From contig NZ_CAXMZT010000004.1 of NCBI RefSeq assembly GCF_964199965.1, positions 248,001 through 312,000 of the forward strand: a DNA stretch of 64,000 bases, written 5' to 3'. This stretch comes from JAFIFT01 sp020051095 (GTDB lineage: Bacteria > Pseudomonadota > Gammaproteobacteria > Legionellales > Legionellaceae). The position numbers and the translations under genes are program-made. Below the pieces are notes generated by a model. The model saw only the letters and a program-made list of their open reading frames with translations, searched no databases and was not told where the DNA came from. This document shows, one piece after another, positions 8,166 through 16,783 of the stretch. The number at the start of each line of letters is the position of its first letter. Position 1 is the stretch's first letter.

Positions 8166-9518
8166 TTACTCTCCACTTGGATACGTATCCGGTAATTCAC
8201 CATCATTTAATTCGCCTGATAGCGATAATGCACTAAGAGCCTTAGTGTTATCAAGGTGTATGATACCATCAAACTGGTAGGGTAAGCGTGAAAAAAGATA
8301 ATGACTAAGCCGCTCCGTTTCTGGTATATAGATTACACCAATGGCTCTTTGTAATCTGGCATGCTTTAATAAATCTATCAAATGACTGTCACTGCGAAGA
8401 TTTAAATAGAATTGCTTGATATCAACTTTATGAAATAATGCCTCATAGCTTGCCTCAAGAGCTGGTAAAACTTTCTTTATCGTAGGAGGACAATCCCAGT
8501 CAGAGGACGCCAAAACAGTGCCATCAAATGTTGAAAATCCTAAAAGATAAGAACTGATATCATAATGTTCTCGGACAATTTGTCCTAAATTCACCTCACC
8601 TCTATCGTTCATTTCAGTTGCTCTAGCATCACCAACATGTGAATTATGTGCCCACACAATTACTTTGGCTAATGAATTGGTCTTTGTTTCAATATGAGAG
8701 ATAATATTACTTAATGTTTGCGCCATATGATTATCACGTAAATTCCATGATATAGCCCTGGGCTCAAACATAACTCGATAATATTCTTCTGCATTCTTGA
8801 TTAAACGTGCATTTTGATTAATATAAAATTCCACCTCACTTTGCATCAATTTATCAGACTTTATTTTTGATAGCGTTTGATACTGCATTTCTAACAACTG
8901 ATCTGAAACTTCCTTGATACAAGAGCGTTTTAAATGCCGATTTACAAAATAACCATACATTTGTGGATCCATTGCTATATGATCAAAGCATGCATAGCGA
9001 CTCTTAGCCTTTTCTGCCAATTGAGGTTTTTGTTGATCAAGATATTCTACAATGGCCTGCATTGAATCATGCAAACTATATAAATCCAATCCATAAATAC
9101 CCACTTTGCTTTTTGAGTCATGAGTATGATTATAATTTCTTAACCAATTTAAAAATGGTGGTATTGTGGTATTGCCCCACATCCAGGTTGGAAAACGTTT
9201 AAATCGGTTCAAAGCAGTATAAACATTATCAATTTTTTCATCCCCTAATATATATCGATGCATTTGATATACACTAGGCCAATCCCCTTCTAGGGCAATA
9301 GCATGAAAACCCTTTTTTTCTATCAATAACTTACTTAATTCTATACGTGTTTGATAAAAATCTTCCGTTCCATGGGTTGCTTCTCCCATTAAGACAATTC
9401 TTGCTTCACCAATTCCATCAATAATCTTTTCAAATCCCGAGGTGTTTGTTATCTCAATTGGACTTATGTCATGAGTGAATAGATCAATTAATTTATCATC
9501 AATAACTAAACTATCCAT
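8166..9518 (-). CDS. Erythromycin-esterase family protein
   Basis: The 450-residue protein matches the Ere/EreA-like family: 'VLMGEATHGTEDFYQTR' with the conserved Glu46 and His49, 'AIALEGDWPSVYQ' with Glu77, and 'VWAHNSHVGDAR' near residue 290 with the second His pair. Known Ere enzymes hydrolyse the macrolide lactone ring, but most chromosomal relatives have unknown substrates. Its start codon overlaps the stop of a small membrane-peptide gene. Neighbours encode an alpha/beta hydrolase and Hsp20, a combination that recurs in stress-associated clusters, so a stress role is at least as likely as macrolide resistance. Confidence 0.85.
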   Translation of the reverse strand: MDSLVIDDKLIDLFTHDISPIEITNTSGFEKIIDGIGEARIVLMGEATHGTEDFYQTRIELSKLLIEKKGFHAIALEGDWPSVYQMHRYILGDEKIDNVYTALNRFKRFPTWMWGNTTIPPFLNWLRNYNHTHDSKSKVGIYGLDLYSLHDSMQAIVEYLDQQKPQLAEKAKSRYACFDHIAMDPQMYGYFVNRHLKRSCIKEVSDQLLEMQYQTLSKIKSDKLMQSEVEFYINQNARLIKNAEEYYRVMFEPRAISWNLRDNHMAQTLSNIISHIETKTNSLAKVIVWAHNSHVGDARATEMNDRGEVNLGQIVREHYDISSYLLGFSTFDGTVLASSDWDCPPTIKKVLPALEASYEALFHKVDIKQFYLNLRSDSHLIDLLKHARLQRAIGVIYIPETERLSHYLFSRLPYQFDGIIHLDNTKALSALSLSGELNDGELPDTYPSGE

Positions 9519-9690
9519 CCCTTCTCCTTAATCGTCTATTTTCCCAATAAATTATGATCAATACTAGAACACTTAGTAAAACCGATAAAAAGTACCATAC
9601 TGAAATTAGCTGTTGATATTTAAAATAAAAGGAAGCGATGAAAGCTAGTGTTCCTGCTGCTGCGATACTACCTTCAGTTGAAAAGCACAT
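9511..9690 (-). CDS. Small membrane protein (DUF6629-like N-terminus)
   Basis: A 59-residue frame opens MCFSTEGSIAAAGTL and contains two hydrophobic stretches (about residues 8-23 and 31-49) and a basic tail (NRRLRRRDG). The MCFS opening recalls the start of DUF6629-type membrane proteins, which are much longer, so this may be a shortened relative. Its stop codon overlaps the start of the esterase gene (gggATGGATAG), an arrangement typical of translational coupling, and this is the main reason to believe it is real. Confidence 0.5.
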   Translation of the reverse strand: MCFSTEGSIAAAGTLAFIASFYFKYQQLISVWYFLSVLLSVLVLIIIYWENRRLRRRDG

Positions 9691-9945
9691 CCTTACAGTA
9701 CTTTTGACAAAACGTCTTTAAATTAAATATAGAACATAACAATTACAAATTGTAGCTCCCTTTTAAACGGTTAATCCCCTGTTTAGATAGGCATTGTATT
9801 TGAAATAGACTATTTAACCCCAGTTATTTAATGATCACGAAAGTTGAATTTATTCCAACCATCTTATTTTTGGAGAAAATACCATGAAGTGGAAATATTT
9901 TATACTATGATCATATTAACTCTACTGTAATTAAAGAAAGGTGAT

Positions 9946-10599
9946 ATGAATATTTCTATCCCCATTGACTCTATCCATTTAAATGGAATTTTAACAATTC
10001 CTGAAAAAGCTAAAAGCATCGTAATATTTGCCCATGGTAGCGGAAGCAGCCGCTTAAGCCCAAGGAATAATCAAGTGGCCCAATATTTGAATCAAGTAAA
10101 AATAGCCACTTTACTTTTTGATCTATTAACTGAACAAGAGGAGTCTATCGATATCTACACACGTGAATACCGGTTTGATATCCCCCTTCTTGCTGATAGA
10201 TTAGTGAAAGTAACTCAGTGGTTTTTAAAACAATCTGATTATAAAAAACTTTGTATTGGATATTGGGGTTCAAGCACTGGAGCAGCCGCAGCATTAATTG
10301 CAGCTGCTGTTCTAAAGCAAAAAATAAAAGCGATCGTTTCTCGAGGTGGTAGGCCTGATCTTGCTGGAGAATATTTGTCTGAGGTTATATCCCCTACCTT
10401 GCTTATTGTGGGTAGCTTAGACAGTCAAGTTATTGAGCTCAACAAACAGGCAATAAAAAAAATGATAGGACACTCTGAGTTAAAGTTGGTCTCTGGAGCA
10501 ACGCACCTATTTGAAGAACCAGGCACTTTTAACATTATGATAGGATTAGCAAAGGATTTTTTTATTAAGCATCTTAATGATCAGCATATGAGGGAATAG
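9946..10599 (+). CDS. Alpha/beta hydrolase (dienelactone-hydrolase-like)
   Basis: The 217-residue protein has the alpha/beta fold pattern: 'SIVIFAHGSGSSRLSPRN' for the oxyanion region, 'LCIGYWGSSTGAAAALIAA' with a GxSxG-like nucleophile elbow (GSSTG), 'PTLLIVGSLDSQVI' with the acid, and 'GATHLFEEPG' with the catalytic His. Proteins of this size and pattern are usually called dienelactone hydrolase family. A GGTGAT lies just before the ATG. It is divergent from the esterase operon and convergent with hsp20. Confidence 0.8.
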   Translation: MNISIPIDSIHLNGILTIPEKAKSIVIFAHGSGSSRLSPRNNQVAQYLNQVKIATLLFDLLTEQEESIDIYTREYRFDIPLLADRLVKVTQWFLKQSDYKKLCIGYWGSSTGAAAALIAAAVLKQKIKAIVSRGGRPDLAGEYLSEVISPTLLIVGSLDSQVIELNKQAIKKMIGHSELKLVSGATHLFEEPGTFNIMIGLAKDFFIKHLNDQHMRE

Positions 10600-10636
10600 C
10601 TGTTTTTTTTAAGCCTATGCATTAGGATTAAATTGT

Positions 10637-10672
10637 CAAGATGAAAAACCCCCCCACATTTTTGGAGGGCTA
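10637..10672 (-). terminator. Probable rho-independent terminator after hsp20
   Basis: On the minus strand the sequence reads ccctccaaaaatgtggggggg followed by ttttt, a G/C stem and a T-run just after the hsp20 stop. It lies between two convergent genes. Confidence 0.5.
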
Positions 10673-10679
10673 TGAGCAT

Positions 10680-11180
10680 TTAATCTTTTGCCTTTTCTAT
10701 ATTTATTGTTCTAGGCTGGCTTTGACTCAGTATTTTTTTGGGAAACTCAATCCATAACATACCTTTTTTAAACGACGCTTTTGCTTTCTCAAGATCTAGG
10801 TTGTCAGGCAAAGTAAGCGAGCGCTCATAATGCCCATAGCTTATTTCACGCATTGAGTAATCTTTTCCCTTATCCTTCTTGGATGTCGTCTTTTCACCAC
10901 TGATCGTAAGCATGTGATTATCAATCGATACTTTAATATCCTTTTCTCCCATGCCTGGCATTTCCGCCTCAATTCTAAGCATTTTATCATCCTCAACAAA
11001 GTCAATTGCTGGTTTTAAAGTAAGATTATCAAATTCTTTCAATGATAACTTTGATTCACCAAACCAATTTGATAATTCATTCATAGCCTTATCCACTTCT
11101 TGATGTAAATTTAGAAATGGATTTACCAAATTATTTGTGAAAATTGGAATATTTTTTTCACTTTTACGCACGCTGCCCAT
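10680..11180 (-). CDS. Small heat-shock protein, Hsp20/alpha-crystallin family
   Basis: I placed the start at MGSVRK because a GGAG lies 7 nt before it (ATGGAGATAATTATG); the ATG four codons earlier would contain that site. The protein has a variable N-terminal arm, an alpha-crystallin domain from about residue 60 (PAIDFVEDDKMLRIEAEMPG) with the 'ASFKKGMLWIEFPK' signature, and a short C-terminal extension. Such proteins hold unfolding clients as ATP-independent chaperones in the cytoplasm. It lies beside the alpha/beta hydrolase and erythromycin-esterase-like genes. Confidence 0.92.
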   Translation of the reverse strand: MGSVRKSEKNIPIFTNNLVNPFLNLHQEVDKAMNELSNWFGESKLSLKEFDNLTLKPAIDFVEDDKMLRIEAEMPGMGEKDIKVSIDNHMLTISGEKTTSKKDKGKDYSMREISYGHYERSLTLPDNLDLEKAKASFKKGMLWIEFPKKILSQSQPRTINIEKAKD

Positions 11181-11192
11181 AATTATCTCCAT

Positions 11193-11832
11193 ACAAAAAT
11201 GAATAGTAAACTAGTTGTGTTTCGAGCTAATTTGCTTAAATTACTCTTTATTTATATAGTTCAAATTTTAACTGTGCGCAACGTGAATAGAATTATTTTG
11301 AACATAGAGCATATATGGGACTAAATGGTAATATACCAAACCCTATTGCAACTAAAACCATATCTACTTTAGTTAACCTAAGAAATTATAAGGGAAGACA
11401 ATACGGTAGAGGTTTAATAGATTTCAGAGATATTAGGGTCGGACCAAAAATTTCTATTATTTAACAATTGTTTAAACATAAATATAGATGCTTATTGTGT
11501 CTTAGAAGCTATTTTTGCTTATTAATATAGATTCTAAGAAAAAATAGACTGATAAATGCACCTCACTTCTCGGACATATCCCTTAAAATCAATTTTTATA
11601 AAGAAAAATAGGTTTTAAGGCACAATATTAAGCTTGCCTTGTAGTTAACTTTATGTTTTTCAATTAAATATTTTGGTCAGACCCCTAATAGCTTAAACAA
11701 CTAAATCTCTAAATTAATATATCAAGTAAGCGCTATGCTCTTAAATATCAAAAAGCATTGTGGTTTTAAGTGTAAAACTATAGAATCCCCCATTATTTAT
11801 TCACATATATCTGATTTGTAAGGATGTTTTAG
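11193..11832. other. Intergenic region containing a MITE
   Basis: Apart from MITE copy 3 (11430-11691) no gene or other element was recognised. The part next to 11192 should hold the hsp20 promoter, but no clear sigma-32 site was identified. Confidence 0.4.
11430..11691. repeat. MITE-like 262-bp element, copy 3
   Basis: It begins 'atattagggtcggacc' and ends 'ggtcagacccctaatag'. Length is 262 bp as in the other copies. It shares distinctive variants (aaaaatttctatt, tgtttaaac, gatgcttatt) with copy 5, so these two are the closest pair. Confidence 0.85.
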
Positions 11833-13008
11833 ATGAGAATCCGCTACATTTTAATGCCGATAATCGCACTTACCGCAGTCACCTTATCGGCGTTTGCCCA
11901 ATATCCAACAACAATCAATCGAGCCATTCAATCCATGGTGGATGAGTATCGACAAGCCAATCAATTGGGTGCATATACGCTAGCCATCAGTTTCCCAGAC
12001 GAACAAGCGCCGAGGATTTATAATAGCGGACATACCAGTAAGACCAATTCCAACCCGGTGAACATTGGTTCTTTGTTTCAAGTTGGTAGTATCTCAAAAT
12101 CGTTTGTGGCGGCAACTATTTTGCAATTGCAGCAAGATAATCTACTTTCAATTGATGACACGATTGGTAGCTGGTTGCCAGAATATAAACAGTGGTCAAA
12201 TATAACCATTAAACAATTATTAAATCATACCAGTGGTATTTATAACTACACTGACTCAACATCGCTTAAAAATAAATATATGCAAGACCCAATGATGGAA
12301 CTTAAAGATCGAGAACTAATTGGCTATGCAGAAAAAGAATCACTTTATTTTGAGCCAGGCCAAGGTTGGCATTATTCAAATACCGGTTATGTCCTATTAG
12401 GTTTAATCATAGAGAAAGCCACTGGCAAGAAAGTTGAAACAGTCATAGAAGAACAATTGTTAAATAACCCCCAATTGAGCTTGCAAAACTCATATTATGT
12501 GACACATATTGCCCCACAATATATCCAAGATAGAATGATTCATGGGTATTATGAATATTCTGCAGATAATGCCGTGGATGTTACCCCTTTAAGCCTTTCT
12601 TGGGCTAAATCGGCTGGTAGTATTGTCTCAAATAGCTATGACATAACCCATTGGATTCGTATGGTATTTAGTGGTCGGGTTTTTGACAATGAGAGCATGA
12701 GTGACTTTACAGAAGTAGTGTCAGTCAAGTCCGGACAGCTCCTTGCTAAGCTGACTGAGGAAGATGATGTTGGCTATGGACTAGGTATCCAAGTATATCA
12801 AACAGGTCTTAAAAAAGTTGATATCGTTTGGTGGCACTCGGGCGGTACACTGGGATATAAGAGCTTAATGGTATGGTTACCAAAGCAACGAATAGCCATA
12901 ACTTTAGATGAAAATAAGGTCATTGCGGGACATGAAGTATCGACAATGCCATACATAAAAAGTGAACTAATTTGTAAAATTTTAAATATAATTGAAAAAT
13001 ACTCATAA
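11833..13008 (+). CDS. Secreted serine hydrolase, class C beta-lactamase/DD-peptidase-like
   Basis: The 391-residue protein starts with a signal peptide (MRIRYILMPIIALTAVTLSAFA, probable cut after about residue 22). It has the SxxK motif as SISK (residues 86-89), a YSN motif (HYSNTGYVLLG, near 185) and a HSGG motif near 335 in place of KTG. This is the beta-lactamase/penicillin-binding-protein fold family PF00144, which includes esterases and D-aminopeptidases as well as AmpC. The HxG motif favours a peptidase or esterase over a true beta-lactamase. The mature protein should be periplasmic or secreted. Confidence 0.85.
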   Translation: MRIRYILMPIIALTAVTLSAFAQYPTTINRAIQSMVDEYRQANQLGAYTLAISFPDEQAPRIYNSGHTSKTNSNPVNIGSLFQVGSISKSFVAATILQLQQDNLLSIDDTIGSWLPEYKQWSNITIKQLLNHTSGIYNYTDSTSLKNKYMQDPMMELKDRELIGYAEKESLYFEPGQGWHYSNTGYVLLGLIIEKATGKKVETVIEEQLLNNPQLSLQNSYYVTHIAPQYIQDRMIHGYYEYSADNAVDVTPLSLSWAKSAGSIVSNSYDITHWIRMVFSGRVFDNESMSDFTEVVSVKSGQLLAKLTEEDDVGYGLGIQVYQTGLKKVDIVWWHSGGTLGYKSLMVWLPKQRIAITLDENKVIAGHEVSTMPYIKSELICKILNIIEKYS

Positions 13009-13155
13009 AATTAATAAGTTAATGCTCAAAAGGAGCGAAATAATCGCATAAACATTGTTCAAATATTTTACAGCAGTGAGATTTATGGTCTATACTAAAT
13101 CTGTGCTGTTTTTTGTGCATTTTGCGCTGGGTGTTTGTTGTATTTTGGGGAAATC

Positions 13156-13347
13156 ATGAAAAAGAGAAAGTCTGCTTTAAAAGGGACGTCCTCTAACACT
13201 GAACTATCTAAGAATGATGGTGTTAGTGACAGTCGTATATTTGATAATTGGTCTCTCATTCATAGGGATCCTCATCCTGAAAGCCAAGATATTAAAGCTA
13301 GAGCGGCCAATCAGAGAATGGACTCCATGGATTTAAAATTCGGCTGA
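13156..13347 (+). CDS. Small basic hypothetical protein
   Basis: I chose the ATG at 13156 because a GGGG lies 7 nt upstream (ttggggaaatcATG). The 63-residue product starts MKKRKSALKG and is polar throughout, with no membrane segment and no family I recognise. A plausible promoter-like AT-rich stretch precedes it. MITE copies 4 and 5 follow downstream. Confidence 0.45.
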   Translation: MKKRKSALKGTSSNTELSKNDGVSDSRIFDNWSLIHRDPHPESQDIKARAANQRMDSMDLKFG

Positions 13348-13492
13348 ATTGAAGAATTATAGGGGTGGGTAAACCATGCCCGCCTTTAATATCTTGTTTA
13401 TCACAAAAACTAATGTACTATCCGCTCCCCTATATCCTTCAGCAAGGGGAATACAATGAGCACAATGAGATATAAGGGTCGGACAGCAATAG

Positions 13493-13754
13493 ATATAAGG
13501 GTCAGACCAAAAAATTCTATTATTTAACAATTGGTTAAACATAAATATAGATACTTATTGTGTCTTAAAAGCTATTTTTGCTTTTTAATATAGATTCTAA
13601 GAAAAAATAGACTGATAAAAGCACCTCTCTTCTCAGACATATCCCTTAAAATCAATTTTTATAAAGAAAAATAGGTTTTAAGGCACAATATTAAGCTTGC
13701 CTTGTAGTTAACTTTATGTTTTTCAATTAAATATTTAGGTCAGACCCCTAATAG
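13493..13754. repeat. MITE-like 262-bp element, copy 4
   Basis: Left end 'atataagggtcagacc', right end 'ggtcagacccctaatag', 262 bp. An extra truncated left end (atataagggtcggacagc) lies just before it, which suggests one copy inserted at or recombined with another's end. Confidence 0.85.
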
Positions 13755-13762
13755 CATTCGAG

Positions 13763-14024
13763 ATATTAGGGTCGGACCAAAAATTTCTATTATTTAACAA
13801 TTGTTTAAACATAAATATAGATGCTTATTGTGTCTTAGAAGCTATTTTTGCTTATTAATATAGATTCTAAGAAAAAATAGACTGATAAATGCACCTCACT
13901 TCTCGGACATATCCCTTAAAATCAATTTTTATAAAGAAAAATAGGTTTTAAGGCACAATATTAAGCTTGCCTTGTAGTTAACTTTATGTTTTTCAATTAA
14001 ATATTTTGGTCAGACCCCTAATAG
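13763..14024. repeat. MITE-like 262-bp element, copy 5
   Basis: Starts 8 bp after copy 4 in the same orientation, with ends 'atattagggtcggacc' and 'ggtcagacccctaatag'. It is 262 bp long and nearly identical to copy 3. Confidence 0.85.
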
Positions 14025-14225
14025 CATTAACATACTTCCTGAAACTTTCAGCGATTGATTTTCCGTCTAATTAAGATTCCGAACACCACACCAAATTAAG
14101 ACTCTAAATTTGTGCGTTTGATAGGGCAGTGAGATGTCCCAAAAACACATACTTTATTATGGCCCGCTGATTAGCAGGCGCTTGAAGAACAAGAGTCCCT
14201 TAGCATGTGTGTGCTGAGTTAATCG

Positions 14226-14894
14226 CTAGGCAACTTTTTTGGCAATAATATCTATCATATCCCAGTGGGTATTCTCACCAGAGGCATCGGGTTGATCGTA
14301 AATCCGGTTTAAGTGGAACTCGATGTTAAAATGATATCGATTCAATAGGGCGGTGATTTCATCAAGGCTAACCCCATAGGCAACTTGTTGCTTAACATAG
14401 CTATGTTCATAACCAAAAAAATTCACGCTGAGAATCGCGCCAACGTCGCTGCTTTTGGCCACAGCCGCAATAACCGATTCTAAGTTGTTTTTATTACCAA
14501 ATGGCAAAGCATAATATGACATGACCAATTGATAGTTGCCACTGAAGTCAGCATTTTCAAACGATCCCTGTATGAACTGATTACCCCCTTTTAATCCTTG
14601 TGAACGGGCTGCCAACACTTCGCCGGTGCGTGCACATAAATCAACGCTGGTGACATCCCACCCTTTACTGACAAGGGTAATATCATCGTTACCAGCCCCG
14701 CTGCCAAGGATAAGGGCATTTCCTTGGGAAGTTAAAAAATAGCGATTGAGCGTTTGGCCGAATAAGTAATTATGGCGATTGAATGTCAACGTTTGATCAA
14801 TATAGTTTCGACAATATTCAGTTGGCCAGTCTGCCAGTGCAGGAAAAGGTAAGCACACAAGCAATACTAGGAAAAAGGCGGGGCGTTTAATCAT
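14226..14894 (-). CDS. Exported class I SAM-dependent methyltransferase-like protein
   Basis: I chose the start MIKRPAFF because AGGAG lies 9 nt upstream; 15 further codons are open before it. The first 22 residues form a signal peptide (FFLVLLVCLPFPALA). The rest has Rossmann methyltransferase features: 'ALILGSGAGNDDITLVSKGWDVTSVDL' (motif I and the acidic end of strand 2) and 'FQLVMSYYALPF' type motif. Methyltransferases with export signals are unusual because SAM is cytosolic. It may be a host-directed protein or simply anchored; no partner gene is adjacent. Confidence 0.65.
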   Translation of the reverse strand: MIKRPAFFLVLLVCLPFPALADWPTEYCRNYIDQTLTFNRHNYLFGQTLNRYFLTSQGNALILGSGAGNDDITLVSKGWDVTSVDLCARTGEVLAARSQGLKGGNQFIQGSFENADFSGNYQLVMSYYALPFGNKNNLESVIAAVAKSSDVGAILSVNFFGYEHSYVKQQVAYGVSLDEITALLNRYHFNIEFHLNRIYDQPDASGENTHWDMIDIIAKKVA

Positions 14895-15161
14895 AGGTGA
14901 ATACTCCTGAGATATTGAGTTATTGGTATTTGACCACATCTTTTAAATTAGAAAGGAATATCTTGGTCTGACCCCGATATACCTTATTTCTTGGCGTTAA
15001 TTGTATATAATTAGCCATGCGACAACCTTTTATTTTTCTTATTCGCTAGTTATTTTACATAACCAAATTGGTTGTCGCACTTCTACCGAGAATCCACCCC
15101 CCATATACTCTTTAATTTCATCAAGTTATCAATGAGTTTCTCTTCTACGAAACCTCGGGGG

Positions 15162-15560
15162 TCAGGCCCCACATGTTTTATCTAAAGCATTGCCTACGAT
15201 GTAGTCAGCGGATAGGGATGCCAACTCCAAGACTAAAACAAAAACAAAGAAGGCTGCGATAACATGCTTGGCTAATTTAAGGTCCATTGTTATTATATCG
15301 ATTCTGTTGCCTTTCTTATCTACAGGGGTCAAGGCTAATGATAAACAAGTACCTAAGACAAGTCCCGCTGAGATCGGTGCAAGTTCGATTCCACCCAAAT
15401 GAGCCCCTACTAAAGCTCCTATAATTGCACTTGTTCTGACAAACATACGTGTGTTAGATATGAAACGTTCCATTCCCGGTTCGTGTTGGGTGTATGTACC
15501 ACCATTCGGATGTATGCGCTGATTATTCTTTCTCACCGAGTTGCCTCCCGAAAAAAACAT
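15162..15560 (-). CDS. Membrane protein of unknown function
   Basis: The start MFFSGGNS is preferred because AGGAGA lies 4-5 nt upstream. The product is 132 residues with a polar N-terminal third and about three hydrophobic segments (SAIIGALVGAHLGG, ISAGLVLGTCLSLAL, HVIAAFFVFVLVLELA). No family was recognised. It is followed by sequence with the 'ggggtcaggcc' repeat motif, which overlaps its stop region. Confidence 0.5.
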   Translation of the reverse strand: MFFSGGNSVRKNNQRIHPNGGTYTQHEPGMERFISNTRMFVRTSAIIGALVGAHLGGIELAPISAGLVLGTCLSLALTPVDKKGNRIDIITMDLKLAKHVIAAFFVFVLVLELASLSADYIVGNALDKTCGA

Positions 15561-15593
15561 ATCTTCTCCTATAACATTTTTGTTAATTGGCAC

Positions 15594-16064
15594 AAGTTAA
15601 CACCTAGTAGATTTTTTTAAAAGCCACATTTGTAGGTTTTTCCGGGATTAAAGTGGTCAAGAAACCTCGGAACCTCGCAAACTCGGCAACCTCGGGGGTC
15701 AGGCCTTGCCTTTTGCCTTAAACAGACCCTTTCAAACATAAAGCAAAAAGCAAGGCCTGACCCCAGGGATTTCTGTTTCTTCTCTGCCTGCCCTTTGCTC
15801 CTCGATCATTACTCGTATCATCGCTACTATGGCAGACTCCGCCATCCATACCCCTTTTTTTCACCTTTCGGTGTCTATACTGCTCTCCTTGCAGGGGTAG
15901 TATGGACTTCCCAAGTTCCTGTGCTTATCTCTATTAACTCGCTGACGTGTGTAACCCCGGAGAGAAAACAGTACAGATTTCCCGATTTAGTTCCTGTATT
16001 GTTCTATTGCTTGCTGGTCGGCTAAAACCATCAGCTCCCTCTATTACCTGCTTTAGATATAAGG
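15594..16064. other. Intergenic region with hairpin repeat, no supported gene
   Basis: It contains the palindrome at 15695-15764. A 76-codon open frame at 15795-16025 has an unlikely composition and no start context, so I do not call it. Confidence 0.4.
15695..15764. repeat. Long hairpin, 'ggggtcaggccttgcc' inverted repeat
   Basis: Arms 15695-15719 and 15740-15764 are almost perfect reverse complements around a 20-nt loop. The ggggtcaggcc core also appears alone at 15159-15170, and it resembles the MITE terminal sequence (ggggtctgacc). It may be a related mini-element. Confidence 0.65.
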
Positions 16065-16326
16065 ATATAAGGGTCGGACAAAAAAATTCTATTATTTAAC
16101 AATTGGTTAAACTTAAATATAGATACTTATTGTGTCTTAGAAGCTATTTTTGCTTATTAATATAGATTCTAAGAAAAAATAGACTGATAAATGCACCTCA
16201 CTTCTCGGACATATCTCTTAAAATCAATTTTTATAAAGAAAAATAGGTTTTAAGGCACAATATTAAGCTTGCCTTGTAGTTAACTTTATGTTTTTCAATT
16301 AAATATTTTGGTCAGACCCCTAATAG
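16065..16326. repeat. MITE-like 262-bp element, copy 6
   Basis: Ends 'atataagggtcggaca' and 'ggtcagacccctaatag', length 262 bp. It lies next to an IS3 orfB tail. Confidence 0.85.
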
Positions 16327-16412
16327 CGTGAGAGTTTCCAGTTTTGATAGAAGTGCGAACTTTAACAAAACTAAAAGGAAAATGACGTGGTCAAGCAAAT
16401 GCCCACATTCAG

Positions 16413-16613
16413 TTAAGCCACTTTTTTCATTTCCCGCTGTTCCATCTCAAATTGCATTGGACTTTTATACCCAAGATATGAATGAAGTCGATGAGGGTTA
16501 TAAAACATCGAAATGTAATTTAAAATGTCCAGGTGAGCCTCCTCTCTTGTTTGGTAATGAGGTGGTCTAATATATGCGATCACCCAGTTTAAGATTGATA
16601 TCATAACTAGCAA
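16413..16613 (-). pseudogene. IS3-family transposase OrfB, C-terminal fragment
   Basis: The stretch HYQTREEAHLDILNYISMFY, then NPHRLHSYLGYKSPMQFE, is the characteristic C-terminal end of IS3-type OrfB after the catalytic Glu. Only about 45-50 residues remain. Short IS-end-like sequences flank it on both sides (16396-16415 and 16572-16595). Confidence 0.75.
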
Positions 16614-16783
16614 AAACTAATGCTAAACAATTGTTAAAAATTAAATCGTTCAATGAGACAGAATTTACCTCAATGATGACTTGACACCGTCATGAATTTC
16701 TTGAAATATCATCTCAGGAATTAATGTTCATTGCATGTAATCATGCTCAAAATGACTTCAACGTGTTTCAAGGATTTCTCGAA

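Larger units (their letters stand above)
13348..14225. other. Repeat-filled intergenic region
   Basis: Most of this stretch is MITE copies 4 and 5 back to back (13493-14024), preceded by a partial left end at about 13469-13485. The last 200 bp hold nothing I can support. Confidence 0.5.

Noticed and set aside
13357..13542. 61-codon minus-strand frame
   Set aside because: It begins with the same MITE-derived residues and has no protein-like continuation.
15795..16025. 76-codon plus-strand frame
   Set aside because: No ribosome-binding site, unusual composition and no recognisable pattern.
16328..16570. 80-codon plus-strand frame
   Set aside because: It is the antisense shadow of the IS3 orfB fragment, which has clear transposase motifs.
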